Shown piece after piece: positions 37,801-49,315 of a stretch of DNA of 64,000 nucleotides. Under the pieces are notes generated by a model, which made no database searches, was not told the DNA's origin, and saw only the letters and a program-made list of their open reading frames with translations. This stretch comes from Lingula anatina (taxonomy: Eukaryota; Brachiopoda; Lingulata; Lingulida; Lingulidae): contig NW_019775236.1 of assembly GCF_001039355.2 (NCBI RefSeq), forward strand, positions 254,130-318,129, in the 5' to 3' direction. A program made the translations under genes and the position numbers. The first letter of the stretch is position 1, and each line of letters begins with the position of its first letter.

Positions 37801-40800
37801 TCCCCCAGCAACAACAGGGGATCTATAATGATTCAAATTTCTTTAGATTGAATATAATCATATCAATCAAATCAAATCAATCTAGAAAATGTATTTTTGA
37901 AATTGTCTAGACTCTTTTGTTAAAAAAAATTTACTTAATGATCAAAGACCCTATAAATCTAGACTGACATTACTGATGTTACTCTCTTTAACAAACAAAG
38001 GTGAATGGTTTTGTACATGAAATACATACATGTGAAACTTACTTGATGTGCTGTGTAGTATCTTTTCTGGATTGTTTCTCTTTGCTTGACAAGTTTTCCC
38101 ACTTGAAGTTCAGACTCCAATCAAAGCCTAAAAGTAGTATATCTTAAATCCACTAAATATTCTCGAGAAACAGAAACTAATTTGCTTCAAGACTATAAAG
38201 CTATATTTTCTCATTTTTTTTCTTCATAATCTAGAGGTAATAATATGAACTCAGCATGAGAGATTCCTCACCTCCCCTCACTTCATCTGATGATGCTTGG
38301 TACTCAAATGTCTGAAAACTGATCACATCAATCACTGGACTCACAACACTATAGGGACTCTGAAATAAATATCAAAATGCAAAATCATCAACCAACAAAA
38401 TTTTGAGTTATAATTAAGTACTTAAATTTAAAATTTGACAATTAGTACCATGCCATGCAATCATAATCTATGGACAATATATACTTAAAAATCAACATTG
38501 GAAGTACATTTAACAGCAGTACAATACTCAATGTCACAGATACTAATGTACTCATGTAGTAACACTCATGGACTAATTTCATATCTATGATGTTAGTCTC
38601 AACTTATTTTTTAATTCAGCAAAACTAACATATGTAGTCCATCCAAAAGACATTTCAACATTCAATAACGTCTTTGCAAAAGTGATATTTTATAAGTCAC
38701 ACTCTTCCTGAGGTATCATGAACCCTGAAACTCCAAGTTCATTTTTTAGTCAATATATCTAACTCCAAGACACAAGGTGCTGCCTTAAAAGAGTGACCTG
38801 CATTTCTGATGGGTACATTACTAGTTCTTGTCCCAACTTACTCCTGACCGCTGGTCATTTTTGCCATTACCTGTTTTATCCTGGTTAGCAATGGCTCCAG
38901 CCACTGATCATTGACCTCACAGTGACTGTCCAAGAAAACCAGAACTTCAGCAGTAGCATTGGCAGCACCTTTATTGCGAGAGCGAATAAGACCTGGAACA
39001 AATGTTGATGTTAGTGGCAAAGTTGAGCCTTATCTGCTTTTTGTTAAAAGAACAAAAACATTATTCAGACACCTATGGAAATTTAGGTTTCATGTTTTTT
39101 TTTTTCATTTTGATTAAAAACAGAAAAAAATATCTTTAATTAACATACTAATTTACGGGTTAAAAAAGAGTTTTGATAGTAAATCATTTTATTCTATTTT
39201 CTAAAATGCTTCTCCATATTTTTGTTTTCTCCCACCTTCTCTTTCTGTGTTCCGTAATACCACAACCTTTGGAATCTTTAAAAGCTCTTGTCCATCTTGA
39301 ACTGCAATAGAATGAATGAATGAGTAGTGTTTTGCAACATCCTGTATCCCTGTTTGCTAAAACATGTTTGTGTACTAACCTGGCCTTGTCAGGTAACAAG
39401 AAGACAGAATTCACCGTTTGTTATCACATCATTTCATAGACATAGGTGGTGGTTTGTGCATTAACTAAATCTGAAAAAATCTAATCACATTCATTGAAAT
39501 GTCTTTTTTTAAACATAACAATACGTGTTGAAAGCTTCCACAATGAAATTGGAAATAGGGTGGATAGTTAGGTGTGGGAGGAAACCTAAGCACCAAAAAT
39601 TGAGGTGTTTAGTTGGTGAAAAAAGTCTTTATTCCTTTAATTATCTTTATTTCATTAGCTGTGTAACTTTTCAAAATAGTGTCTTACTTTTATTACCAAA
39701 TCAATACAGTGGCAAAATTTCTAAAAATTTGTAGAGTAAAAAACATAACAAAGCACTGTCCACTTTTTCAGAGTAACTTTAAAGTTTTCTGTCTCTTACC
39801 ATTTTCACTTAAATCATCAACTAATATTATTTCTTTGATAAGATGTGATGGTGTTCTATCAATAACACTGAAACAAACAAAATACAAAGAAAATTAACAT
39901 CCTTTATATACTGTCCCTTTATCAAAATAAAAATATAGGATTTTAAATAGTAGAATTAACAACTAAAAAGTATTACTTGATAAAAACAAACATTTCCTGT
40001 TTACTTGTTACTACTTGATAAAAACAAACATTTCACCATAAATCAAAACATGACTTGTATTAGTATATAACATTTACAAGAAAAAAGACCCTCACTATCT
40101 TACCTTTTGATTGTTCTAAATAATGCACACCTGGCTTCATTGTGAAATGTGATTATAATACTGACTAGTGGCACATCTTTGGAATAATTCAAAGTCTGGC
40201 ACCTGTATTTAAAAAAACAATCAATGGATTTTAATCTAAAAAATAAATTATGCTACAAATGTATATAAATATTATATATATTAGAATGGTCTGCTATAAC
40301 AATTTACATTGTAATGGTTTTAAGTAATTTTCATTCAGCATAAATAAACAATTAACACTTTGATCTCCTAATTACGGGGAAGCTCAAAAAGCCACCAGTG
40401 TTCCAAAAAGTCTTGATAGGAGAACAGAAGAAACACATACTTTTTATTTCTAGTATCAGGTATCACTCTGTCTCCAGGCAGCTTATCACAGACATTGATG
40501 TTAAAGAAATGTTTACTGAAAGGATCCACAGCATGTTTTGCCTTCAGGTATGTTTCTTCTCGAAAGGCCTGCAGAAAAAAATAAAAGGATCAATTTGTCA
40601 CAGATATGAATACGTAAATTTTACAAAAGGTTCTCAATCATTCTGAATGAAAATCGGTTTTGATGATCACGCATCAAACAAATAGTTTTGAAAACTTTTA
40701 ACAAATTCTCTTGAAATTAAAGGTCAAATTATTATTATAATCAAGAACATCTGAAACACTGAAAAATGACGTGCATGCCATTTGTTTAAATACTGCCACC

Positions 40801-41298
40801 TGTTATACTAAAAGTTTTCGTCAAATTCGTTCATAATTTTATGCTGTTATAAAACAATAAGGCCTGTGTCATCAGATAAAAACACATATCCCTTTCTACC
40901 GAATAATAATAATAATAAATATTATGTAAGACGACTCTATTTTGATAAGACAAGTGTGATTTATGACAACACGTGTGTTTGTTTTGATCAAAATTAGGTC
41001 AACTTGCCTGGGAGTTCCTGTGTTGCAGTCCAGTCCAATGGCTCTCCCCAGGCAATAATATAAAGAAAAAATATATCACGCCTGATATCCATAGACTTGC
41101 CAGTGTGAGAAGAACACATTTTCGATATCTGTAAAAGAAGCCCATACGAAATATCCTCTCGTGTCTATCGTGGAATGAGAATCGGCATTTTTTGCCAAAT
41201 GAACCGTGCATGGTCTCTCGCGAGACTTCAATTAAATTTTTCAAACTGCGCACACTCCAATGTAAACTTCCGGGTAACGTGAGTTGCCGAGTCGTCAC
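33668..41298 (-). CDS. Polypeptide N-acetylgalactosaminyltransferase, GALNT2-like
   Basis: Fifteen exons join in phase to 577 aa from the first Met: 41008-41298, 40441-40568, 40104-40202, 39800-39867, 39236-39301, 38871-38992, 38272-38359, 38043-38127, 37719-37822, 36132-36258, 35716-35808, 35476-35559, 35170-35284, 34668-34787 and 33668-33811. It is a type II Golgi enzyme that starts mucin-type O-glycans by moving GalNAc from UDP-GalNAc to Ser/Thr. Visible are a membrane anchor at about 61-82, ITFHNEA, LVDD, the metal-binding DSH at 239-241, WGGENFE at 345-351, the GHIFRKEHP block (His 373) and a C-terminal ricin-type lectin domain from about 455 with QEW and QSW. The true start may be Met 30 (41211) or Met 52 (41145), which would give the short cytoplasmic tail usual in the family. 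Intron 1 has a GC donor. The 750-base gap lies in the last intron, so no coding sequence is lost. Confidence 0.93.
33830..34579. other. Assembly gap (750 N) in GALNT intron 14
   Basis: A run of 750 undetermined bases, flanked on both sides by A homopolymers. It separates exon 14 (34668-34787) from exon 15 (33668-33811). The phases of the two exons fit without missing coding sequence. Confidence 0.99.
34852..34887. repeat. A homopolymer in GALNT intron 13
   Basis: About 36 consecutive A bases, close to the gap and to the A run at 34581-34603. Confidence 0.9.
41216..41225. promoter_or_regulatory. TCTCGCGAGA palindrome in GALNT/methyltransferase promoter (copy 1)
   Basis: A perfect 10-bp palindrome known from compact, often bidirectional vertebrate promoters, where BANP (and earlier Kaiso) has been reported to bind. 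It lies between the second GALNT Met codon (41211) and the methyltransferase ATG (41357). It is present identically at 53440-53449 in the second copy. Confidence 0.6.
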
Positions 41299-41356
41299 AC
41301 AAGGGTGAGCAAATTCTCAACTTCTCTGCTAAAACAGCGTTCAAGACAGGGAAATC

Positions 41357-43228
41357 ATGGCTCAAATTTTTGGTATCGATCATAAAATGTTTGCAATAGG
41401 ATCGCTGGCCATCACGTCGAGTGTTGCAGTTTATAGTACTTATAAATTAATTTCCGAACGGAGACAACGAAAGAAGACCGTGGCATCTGAGAATGTCTAC
41501 GAGACACAGAAACTTTTGAATGAGTACTTAGTTTTTCACTTTGGTGCTCCAAATGAAGTTTTAAGGTACGACTTTGGGCCAAAGGATTCTCTGGATTTTC
41601 CGAAAAGATGTGCAGATTTGTGTCTCTCTCACTACAAGCCACAGGTATGCCTTATAAAAAATATCTAAAACGTAAAATCCGAGAAATTAACAAAAATACC
41701 AAAATCCCTGAGCTCGTGGATTATCTTGCTAAAAATTTTCTCACAGTCTCAGTTGCTCTAAAATGGGAAGCGTTTTAAATGTTTGTGACCTTTTACAAGA
41801 GCTTACAATCACATCCCAGATACCTAAAAACTTTAAAGAATATAGGAAAGCCCACAACTACAAAATTATTTTACGAATAAATGGAAACTTGCAAGTCATT
41901 GTCCATTTGGTCTAACTACAGCATCAATAATAAGAGCATGTTGTAATAAGTATTTTTCAGCTAAGTTCTACTTAAAAAACATGTTGTAATAATATAAATA
42001 AATCTATAAATAATGGTAATAATTTGGAAACATGCATATTTTAGCAGGACAAATATAGTTATTTTTTTGAGGATAAACAGTTAATGCCAATGAAAAGCAA
42101 AAATAAGCTAATTTTTTGTTTATAATTCGTATGTGAGGAATGGTCGATGTATTAATTGTTAGATTATATCTGCTTATTTTCATTTTCAGCAAGGTATCCC
42201 AAACAGGGCACTTGATATTGGATGTGCAGTTGGTAGAACATCATTTGAACTAGCTAGAGTAATCAATGAAGTGATTGGTATAGACTTTAGTCAGAAATTT
42301 GTGGATGCATGCAATGCACTCAAGGAATCTGGAGAAATGAAATACTGGGTACTAGATGAGGGTGCTCTTGTGACTGATTTGATTGCCAGAATAGATAGTG
42401 ACATTGTAAGTTGATTTATCTCTGTATTTCTAGCTACAATTGAAAATTGAAATAATAGGTTTTCTCTACATTGTTTTTAGTAGAATGCAAATTGCTACCC
42501 CAGTGCCACAGTTTTTATAACAGGACAGAGCTGTATTTCCTGGTCCTGATCTAAAAAAAAAAAAAAAAAGCAAGTCAGTTTCCTGGCTGAAAACGTGTGC
42601 ATGAGAGCAGTAAGGTGTGTGCATGTGATCATGGTATGTTGGAAACAAAGATGTTAGCCACTGGTACTGACTTAATTTTTTTGTGAAACATGGGCCTGGC
42701 ATAATTATATGTAGAAAAGATGTTCGCAAAGAATTAAAATGAGATTGTGCTTTGTGCAGTCAACTGATTGTAACAGTAAAATAAAACTGAATGCAATTTG
42801 ACAGAAGACTTATTTGGTACTGCTTGTTTACTGTCACACATAATAAGCTGACTGGCTTTTATTACTCTGTCAAAGTCGCCATAAAGTGGTAGACTATAAT
42901 TTTTCATTTGCAGTAAGAATTAGGTTCTATCTCAGCCATATTTGGCATATTTACTGTTATATACGGCAGATCAGTTTATCTTAATCCATTGTAAACACAT
43001 TTCATTAATACCCCTCATATAGAGTTTACATTTGAACAAAGGGGAATTAAGTGAGTTATGTGTACCAAGAAAAGTTTCTGTCCACAGTTTAAGTACAGCT
43101 TCAAATGCATCTTCAAGGCAGTATTTATATGTCTACAGGCCATGGGCTAAATCTTCACTGACTGGATCAATAAATTTCACTTTGCCTGGCTTGCAAATGT
43201 TTGTGGTCAATAAAAGCAATTTCAGATA

Positions 43229-43302
<74 letters not shown>

Positions 43303-44842
43303 ATCACTAGATCAGCAGAGTGCTATGAAATTGTAAACATTGTATCCGCTTGTTTTTAATTTTAGGACAGAAGTAGGACATCTTTCCGCCAAGGAGATGC
43401 ATGCAATCTTCCTGTTAGCCTGGGTCAATTTGGATGTGTATTTGCAGGAAATCTCATATGCAGATTACCCAATCCATATGATTTCTTGAATAGACTTCCC
43501 ACTCTTGTAGCTAGGGGAGGAATTCTTGTCATCACTTCACCATATACATGGCTGGAAGAGTACACCCCCAAGGTATTAGTTATAAGTGATTTATATTATA
43601 TTTATATTACTTTTCACACAGGCCTTATGTTAATTGTCTTATGTTTTTCCACAGTTGTTGTTATGTTTATATTTAATTTTCCTTAAAATATCGGCATCAT
43701 ACTCACTTTGGCGAATTAGTAAGATACGTGACTTACTGGACAAAACTTCAACTGAAAAACTAGTCCATGCTTTCATTACTTCTAAGCTTGATTATTGCAA
43801 CAGTCTCTTTTATGGTTTAGGCAAAAATCATCTGAACAAACTTCAATTAATTCAAAATTCTGCAGCTAGGCTGGTAACTAAAATGGGATGGAACAGCTGA
43901 GAGCATATAACACCTGTTTTGATGGAACTTCACTGGCTTCCAGTAAGAGAGAGAATTTTATTTAAAATTTTATGTGTCATTTTTAAAGCAGTCACTGAGA
44001 ATAAACCACTTTATATCTCAGAACTTATGAAGCAACATCAGCATGGAAGAGTTACAAGGTCTTCAACTTTTAGTCATTTACTTTTAGAACACAGTGTCTT
44101 AGAGAAAAAAGCTGGTAAATTTTATGGTGAAAGGGCATTTATGATATATGCACCCAAAGTTTGGAACACCTTACCCTCTGAAATACGAGCAGCAGGTGAC
44201 ATAGATACTTTTAAAAAGCTTTTGAAAACTCATATTTTTAGAATAGCTTATCAGTAACTATCATTTAGTTAATTTTAGTTTTCAATAAGATGTACTGTAA
44301 TTTTATGATTAATTGNCTAGTTTTAAATGTTGTCACTTTAGGTTCTTATCATTTTAGAATATGAATAATTGGTTCTTTAAATTAGTTCTTAGTCCTTTAA
44401 AATTGTAATGTGTTCTTATATTAGTATTGTGTTATTTAGCTCTTTTAAGTGAATGTTGTAAGGCGCATTGAGATTTTTAATGGAATGCGCCATAGAAAAA
44501 TAAATTATTATTAAATAATTATTATTAAATAGACTATCGTACATTAGTAATAAAAAATTCCAGATTTTAAAAAAATTGTCATTTGTCATGAATGTATCAT
44601 CTACCAAGTTTTGTATTGCATTTGGTGTCTAATCCAAATTTATTATTTTCTTTCAGAATTTATGGCTTGGAGGTTATATTGATAAAAATGGAAGGAAAGT
44701 AACAGGGTTCGATAACTTAAAGAAAGTTTTGGGACCTGATTTTGACCTACTTGAAGACAAAGATATGCCTTTCTTTATTCGTGAGACAGCTCATAAAAAC
44801 CAGTGGACTGTTGCACATGCTACAGTGTGGAGAAGAAAATAA
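41357..44842 (+). CDS. Stand-alone OvoA C-terminal-type (4-mercaptohistidine N1-) methyltransferase, copy 1
   Basis: Four phase-0 exons (41357-41644, 42190-42405, 43366-43572, 44657-44842) encode 298 aa. Residues 11-32 form a hydrophobic segment followed by a basic SERRQRKK stretch, suggesting an N-terminal membrane anchor. The rest is a class I SAM methyltransferase: [16 protein letters not shown], motif [10 protein letters not shown] at 104-112, VIGIDFS at 124-130, QGDACNLP at 177-184, [12 protein letters not shown] at 226-237 and [14 protein letters not shown] near the end. These blocks match the family named putative 4-mercaptohistidine N1-methyltransferase, the C-terminal domain of OvoA in ovothiol synthesis. 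The sulfoxide synthase half of OvoA is absent. Substrate is therefore inferred, not shown. The start is 58 bases from the longest GALNT reading frame on the other strand. Intron 3 carries a LINE insertion. AATAAA lies at 44973. Confidence 0.88.
43234..43301. repeat. CT/CA compound microsatellite in methyltransferase intron 2 (copy 1)
   Basis: A CT tract followed by a CA tract. The matching tract at 55449-55507 is shorter, a typical allele length difference. Confidence 0.9.
43690..44529 (+). mobile_element. 5'-truncated CR1/L2-like non-LTR retrotransposon, allele-specific
   Basis: About 840 bases present in copy 1 of methyltransferase intron 3 and absent from the matching site in copy 2 (near 55898). 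It encodes the C-terminal end of a reverse transcriptase: [51 protein letters not shown] and [12 protein letters not shown]. One in-frame TGA (43898-43900) breaks the frame, so it is dead. The 3' end has the AAGGCGCATTGAGA...GGAATGCGCC hairpin and ATT-rich tail usual for CR1/L2 relatives. Flanking TTAAAATA and TTAAATA may be a short target duplication. An ambiguous base lies at 44316. Confidence 0.85.
44316..44316. other. Single ambiguous base inside LINE 3' region
   Basis: One N without a direct repeat on either side, unlike the other single N bases here. It may be a base-call ambiguity or another contig join within a repeat. Confidence 0.8.
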
Positions 44843-46755
44843 ACACTACTATATATTATGATTGTAAAAATAGAGCAAATGTATACAGGAATCTTTTTAG
44901 ACATATTACTGCGTTTTGGTCAGTGAAGATATACTATAAGGAAGAGGTATCATGTAGAGTTATCTTATCGTTAATAAATCTCTTTTGTTATTAGTTGAAA
45001 GATATCATAGTATAATGGTTATGATGATTTCCTTTAATTATGTGAAGTTTTAATATCGTTTACATTATCATCATTTCCAGTTGTTTTACAGTATTATGCC
45101 TCAGTAAGATATTTTATGTTGCTTTTTTGTAGATAACAAATGAAGCCTTGTAACCAAAAAACATCTTACTAGATAAAAGATTTTGTCACTAATGCTTGTA
45201 ATTTGAGGTTTGGAATGTCAAGATGACATTAAAAAAGTAACTTTTTGCCACAAGAAACAATTTGTTCCCAATTTATTTAAACCGGTGTTAATGTCAGGGA
45301 TCTCAGTGGCTGTATAAACTAAATGATTTTGCATAATTTTTTGTTTGGAAACTCTTCACTGCCACTAATATTGATGATTAGATTTTTTTTCTTCCATAAT
45401 TATTGACTAAAGCTTTAAATCCATAAAAATATTCAATAGCTTTAACATAGCATTCAAATGAAATAATGTGATATAAATAAAAGGAAGTAGGAGATATGTG
45501 ATTAAACTTGTTAAGAGAAGTATTTTATAGAAGAAATGGGAGTTAAAACCCAATGTGTATTATATATTTCATAAGCTGTTTACAAATTGGGAAGGTTCTA
45601 AAAGATTTATAGGTTCTTTTTCAAGTGGTGGTAGATGGTAGTATAATTGAGACAATATGGATGCTGTCAATTATGTAACAAATTATGTATGTGTTTGTGT
45701 GTTATTAATACAGGTTTGCATACAGTACAGCACAGCTATAATTTCTGATGGAATTAACGTTCATATGTTAAACAATTTATTGTAAGAAAATTACCCCAGA
45801 AGTGATTGATACCATTGCAGATTCCTACCTGAAAACCTATAAATATTCATCAATAAAAGAACAGATTTTAACCGATTTCTTTGCTTTTGTGTTTATACCT
45901 ATTTCTTGTTTATTAAGCAAGACGTTGTGATCCAATAACTTGAAGAACTAGTTTTAACAAGAAAGGGTTTATTGTAAAACTGAGTGCGATTTCCTCTCAA
46001 TACAATTTAGATACCAAATCCACATCCTATTCAAAATCTACAAGTTTAATCCTTTCCCATCTCTAAAACAAAATACAAATGAAAATATAAACCACCAACT
46101 TCTGAATTTCTTTTTTATTATTATTCCCTATTTAAAACCACATGAAACCTTGTAATGTTTTAGTCAGAGAATATGTATTGTAGTAGTGTTTTGGTAAATG
46201 ATGCTTATAAATAAATACAAAATATTATTTTACTAGAAATAAAAATAAATATATTTATCCTGCCATGTCTAATACATACAAATAGCAGCTTATTTACAAA
46301 ATCACCTTCCTCATCTAAAGAAAATATTCTCAGAAGCAAGCACTTACAAAAAAGTACCAGCAAAAAAACATGCAAATTACAATCATGACTTTTTCCAGTT
46401 GTACTTATTTAAAATCTTCTTATAACTCCTTATTTTCTAATGATCAATCACAAAGAGTATTTTTTCATGAACGTGTATCACTGAATTTTTCTGAATAAAG
46501 TGTGAAAATCATTTCATCATCATGTGAAGCAGAGATAAAAGCAATTGCACTAGTACAGAAATGCATCAACCTTTTTAACAAAAAAAAAAAGGTTAAGTAA
46601 CTGTCATCTGATCATGCATCCAAGTCAACGGGATGTGTAATTCTATCAAATATTCCATCCATCAGTCTCTTCCTTGTAGAACAGAATGTGCATGTGAATT
46701 CAGTGAGCATTGAACTTCAAATTACGTGACATTTTTGCCTACACATCACTGCTGC
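44843..46755. other. Tail-to-tail 3' region of methyltransferase and CDKN3 (copy 1)
   Basis: Holds the methyltransferase 3' UTR (AATAAA 44973-44978) and the CDKN3 3' UTR on the other strand. No further gene is supported. Confidence 0.6.
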
Positions 46756-49315
46756 TCATCGGGATACAGATCTTGATGCCTCTTCTTTTCCTTGTTCGTA
46801 CTCTTCCAAATTTTTTCTAAAATCATGGATAAAATTGTATTGCTGAAAAAAAAAGACACAAAATTAAAAACATTCAAATAAATTGCTATGAATTCCAAGT
46901 CTCAAAGTGTTGCCAAGTTTACTTGTCTGTTCACAACAATGGCTATGCATTGAAGACAAACTGCCCAAATGTCTAGAAAGCAGTTTTGATCATATAAAAA
47001 ACACCATTTTACAAATTAAACTAATGATATTGTTTGGTGTACAAATGAACATAATTAGAAAACTTTTTTATTGATGTTGATACCTTCACTGACTGCACTG
47101 CCCCTGGGCCTCTTAACTGCCGCAACCTCTGAATTGCTGATTCTGAGTCTAAACTTTCATCCATGTACATTAACAAACAAGCTGCTACCACGCAGGATCT
47201 GCCAAGTCCACCAAAACAACTAAAAAATATAAATACATGAAATGCAAAATGGTCTCTCAAATGCAGATCACGGACACCTGAGGAAGGAGGAAAACCTACT
47301 ACTCCTTTTTCACTTTACCTACATTCACACAAAATCCAAAGCTTTAACATTTTTACCTTAAAAAGGAGGAAAGTTCCCATTTCTAAAAGTCATTACATGG
47401 ATGTTTAAAAGTTATTTGGTAAAATCAATAGGTTAAGAAAGTAAGTAAGAAAATCAAAATTTGAATTCAATTTCAATATTCAAATTCATATATTACTCTT
47501 TTCTTCCAAAAAAGCATCTTTCATTCAAACAAGTTATGACTTGGATGGCAAACTCACTGTAGAAGAGTCTTTCTTCCCTGCATTAAATTAACTTTCAATT
47601 CCTCTAGCATTTTCACCATTCCGGCAACTGACGGTGCCTGCCCATCAGGGAACGGATGGTGGTGAACATTGAAATCTGCACCAGTGTACTCGTGGAGCAA
47701 ATAGGGCACCCTGTATTTGTTCAGTTCTCCTTTTGTACACAGCACAAATACTTCCGTGATCTCCATGCCTTTCAGAGTAACTAAAATAGAGGGAATGAAA
47801 TTTAGAGCTCAATTGATGTGGAATCACATTGCATTATTTTACATGTTTCAATCATTGACAAATCAGTGATTGATGATTCTCTATAATATATACATCTCAA
47901 TAGGAATATAAAATGGGTTTTGTTATAAGAATGAATATTTTATGTACCAGAGCTACATATAATGGTAAAGTTTACCTATATCAGTCTCTAGGCTCCTCCA
48001 GGTGTCTTTGAATCTACATCCTGCAATGCACAATAAGAGCACATTCTTACAAAGCCATGCAAGCACACACAGCTAATAATATTTGTTTTGAAATCAAAAT
48101 TAAAAATTTAATCTAAAACCACAAACTAATTATAACTGTAAAAATTCTAAAAAAAGAAAAAAAAAAGGTGTACTGGTGAGTACTAGTAAACGAGTTACAT
48201 CTACGAATTGCAATATGGTATTTGCTTTGCAATTAATTGATTTTTGTCTGCATTATTCAACTTAAAAGGAAAGAAACTGTTCAGTGTTGTGCTGACCAAA
48301 CTGGATCACACAAACATACCTGGCAAACCACTTATACCCAGCTGCTCAGCGCAGCCAACACATGACATATCTAACCTTGAAGAAAACAATCAAAACAGAG
48401 CTAATGATAAATTATACCAATATATGTATCATGTGAAATACTAGTAGTTTACTCACTGTCGCTTGACTTGTGTATTGATGACAAAAAAGTATATCTCATT
48501 CTCATAGGTAGAAAGCATTATTTGTATTATCTTCACATATTTAACAAAATATTTCTGCTTTTATTCTAACCTTAAAGCAATAATAACTCTTCCTTTGAGA
48601 TTCAAAATTCCGCATGAAATACATTGTAAACAATGCATGGAAATATATTCTATTGTATTTTACCACTAAAACGGCCGTTATTGTAGTAAAACTAAAATCT
48701 GTGCTTGTCAATAGGGCTTTCGAAGCTTTCATCAAGGCATTCGTTGCTAATGACGTAATGGTGTCACGCGGATTCTCGCGTTCATTCGAGACCAAAATAA
48801 CATATGGCGCCAAACGCATTAATGCGGACGCAGACGTAAGTTGCGAGTTTTTGTACAGTGCGTCGGATAACAAAAAGCCCAGAACGGCACACATTGTGGA
48901 TATTAATGTATTTTTAACAAAAAGACGAATATATCTCATGAATCTTATATAGTGTTGTTGTTGTCTGCTTTTCCCGCGGTTTTAAGTAGGTCAACAGTGA
49001 CTATGCGATGTCAGAGAGAGCTCCGTCAGTTAAAATCTCTTAAGAGATTTTAACAAAAAACCGTACGTTTAGGAAAAAAACCCTGGATTAACTTTGAATG
49101 CAGGATTGGGGTCGCTGACCATTGGTAAGTACGGGAAAATTGCCGTTTACTCCAGGAAAATCCAATTTTTGGCCAAAATGAAGAGTTATTATGACTTTAA
49201 CTATGGTAACAACAAATGCTTGACGCAGATGTGTATACAATTACCAGTTAACAATGAAGGGTGACAAGTCCAATTCTTCATTTTCTTCATCATCTGAGGA
49301 GTCAAATCCACTCAT
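46756..49315 (-). CDS. CDKN3: Cyclin-dependent kinase inhibitor 3 (KAP phosphatase), copy 1
   Basis: Six exons (49245-49315, 48320-48375, 47976-48020, 47558-47780, 47084-47219, 46756-46842) give 205 aa (human 212). It is a dual-specificity phosphatase that, by family knowledge, removes the activating threonine phosphate from CDK2 and CDK1. The catalytic loop HCFGGLGRS is at 132-140 with Cys 133 and Arg 139, and the general acid is probably Asp 103 in HHHPFPDGQ. Other markers are the N-terminal MSGFDSSDDEEN, VFVLCTKGELNKYRVP, LRGPGAVQSVKQYN and a C-terminus ending SRSVSR. The catalytic exon begins with the last base of the His codon, so the active site spans an intron. Intron 1 carries an allele-specific MITE. 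Divergent from gene X. Confidence 0.95.
48576..49196. mobile_element. TTAA-flanked MITE with 17-bp terminal inverted repeats, allele-specific
   Basis: A 621-bp insertion in CDKN3 intron 1 of copy 1. The left end AGCAATAATAACTCTTC and the reverse complement of the right end AGTCATAATAACTCTTC agree at 15 of 17 positions. TTAA stands on both sides (48572-48575 and 49197-49200), while the matching site in copy 2 has one TTAA (60107-60110) and no insertion. TTAA duplication is the mark of piggyBac-type transposition. The interior is CpG-richer than the flanks, holds a 26-bp perfect palindrome (49029-49054) and no transposase is recognised, so it is non-autonomous. Confidence 0.88.
49029..49054. 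repeat. 26-bp perfect palindrome inside the MITE
   Basis: The half-site GTTAAAATCTCTT is followed directly by its reverse complement with no spacer. It could extrude as a cruciform or be a dimeric protein site. Confidence 0.9.
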
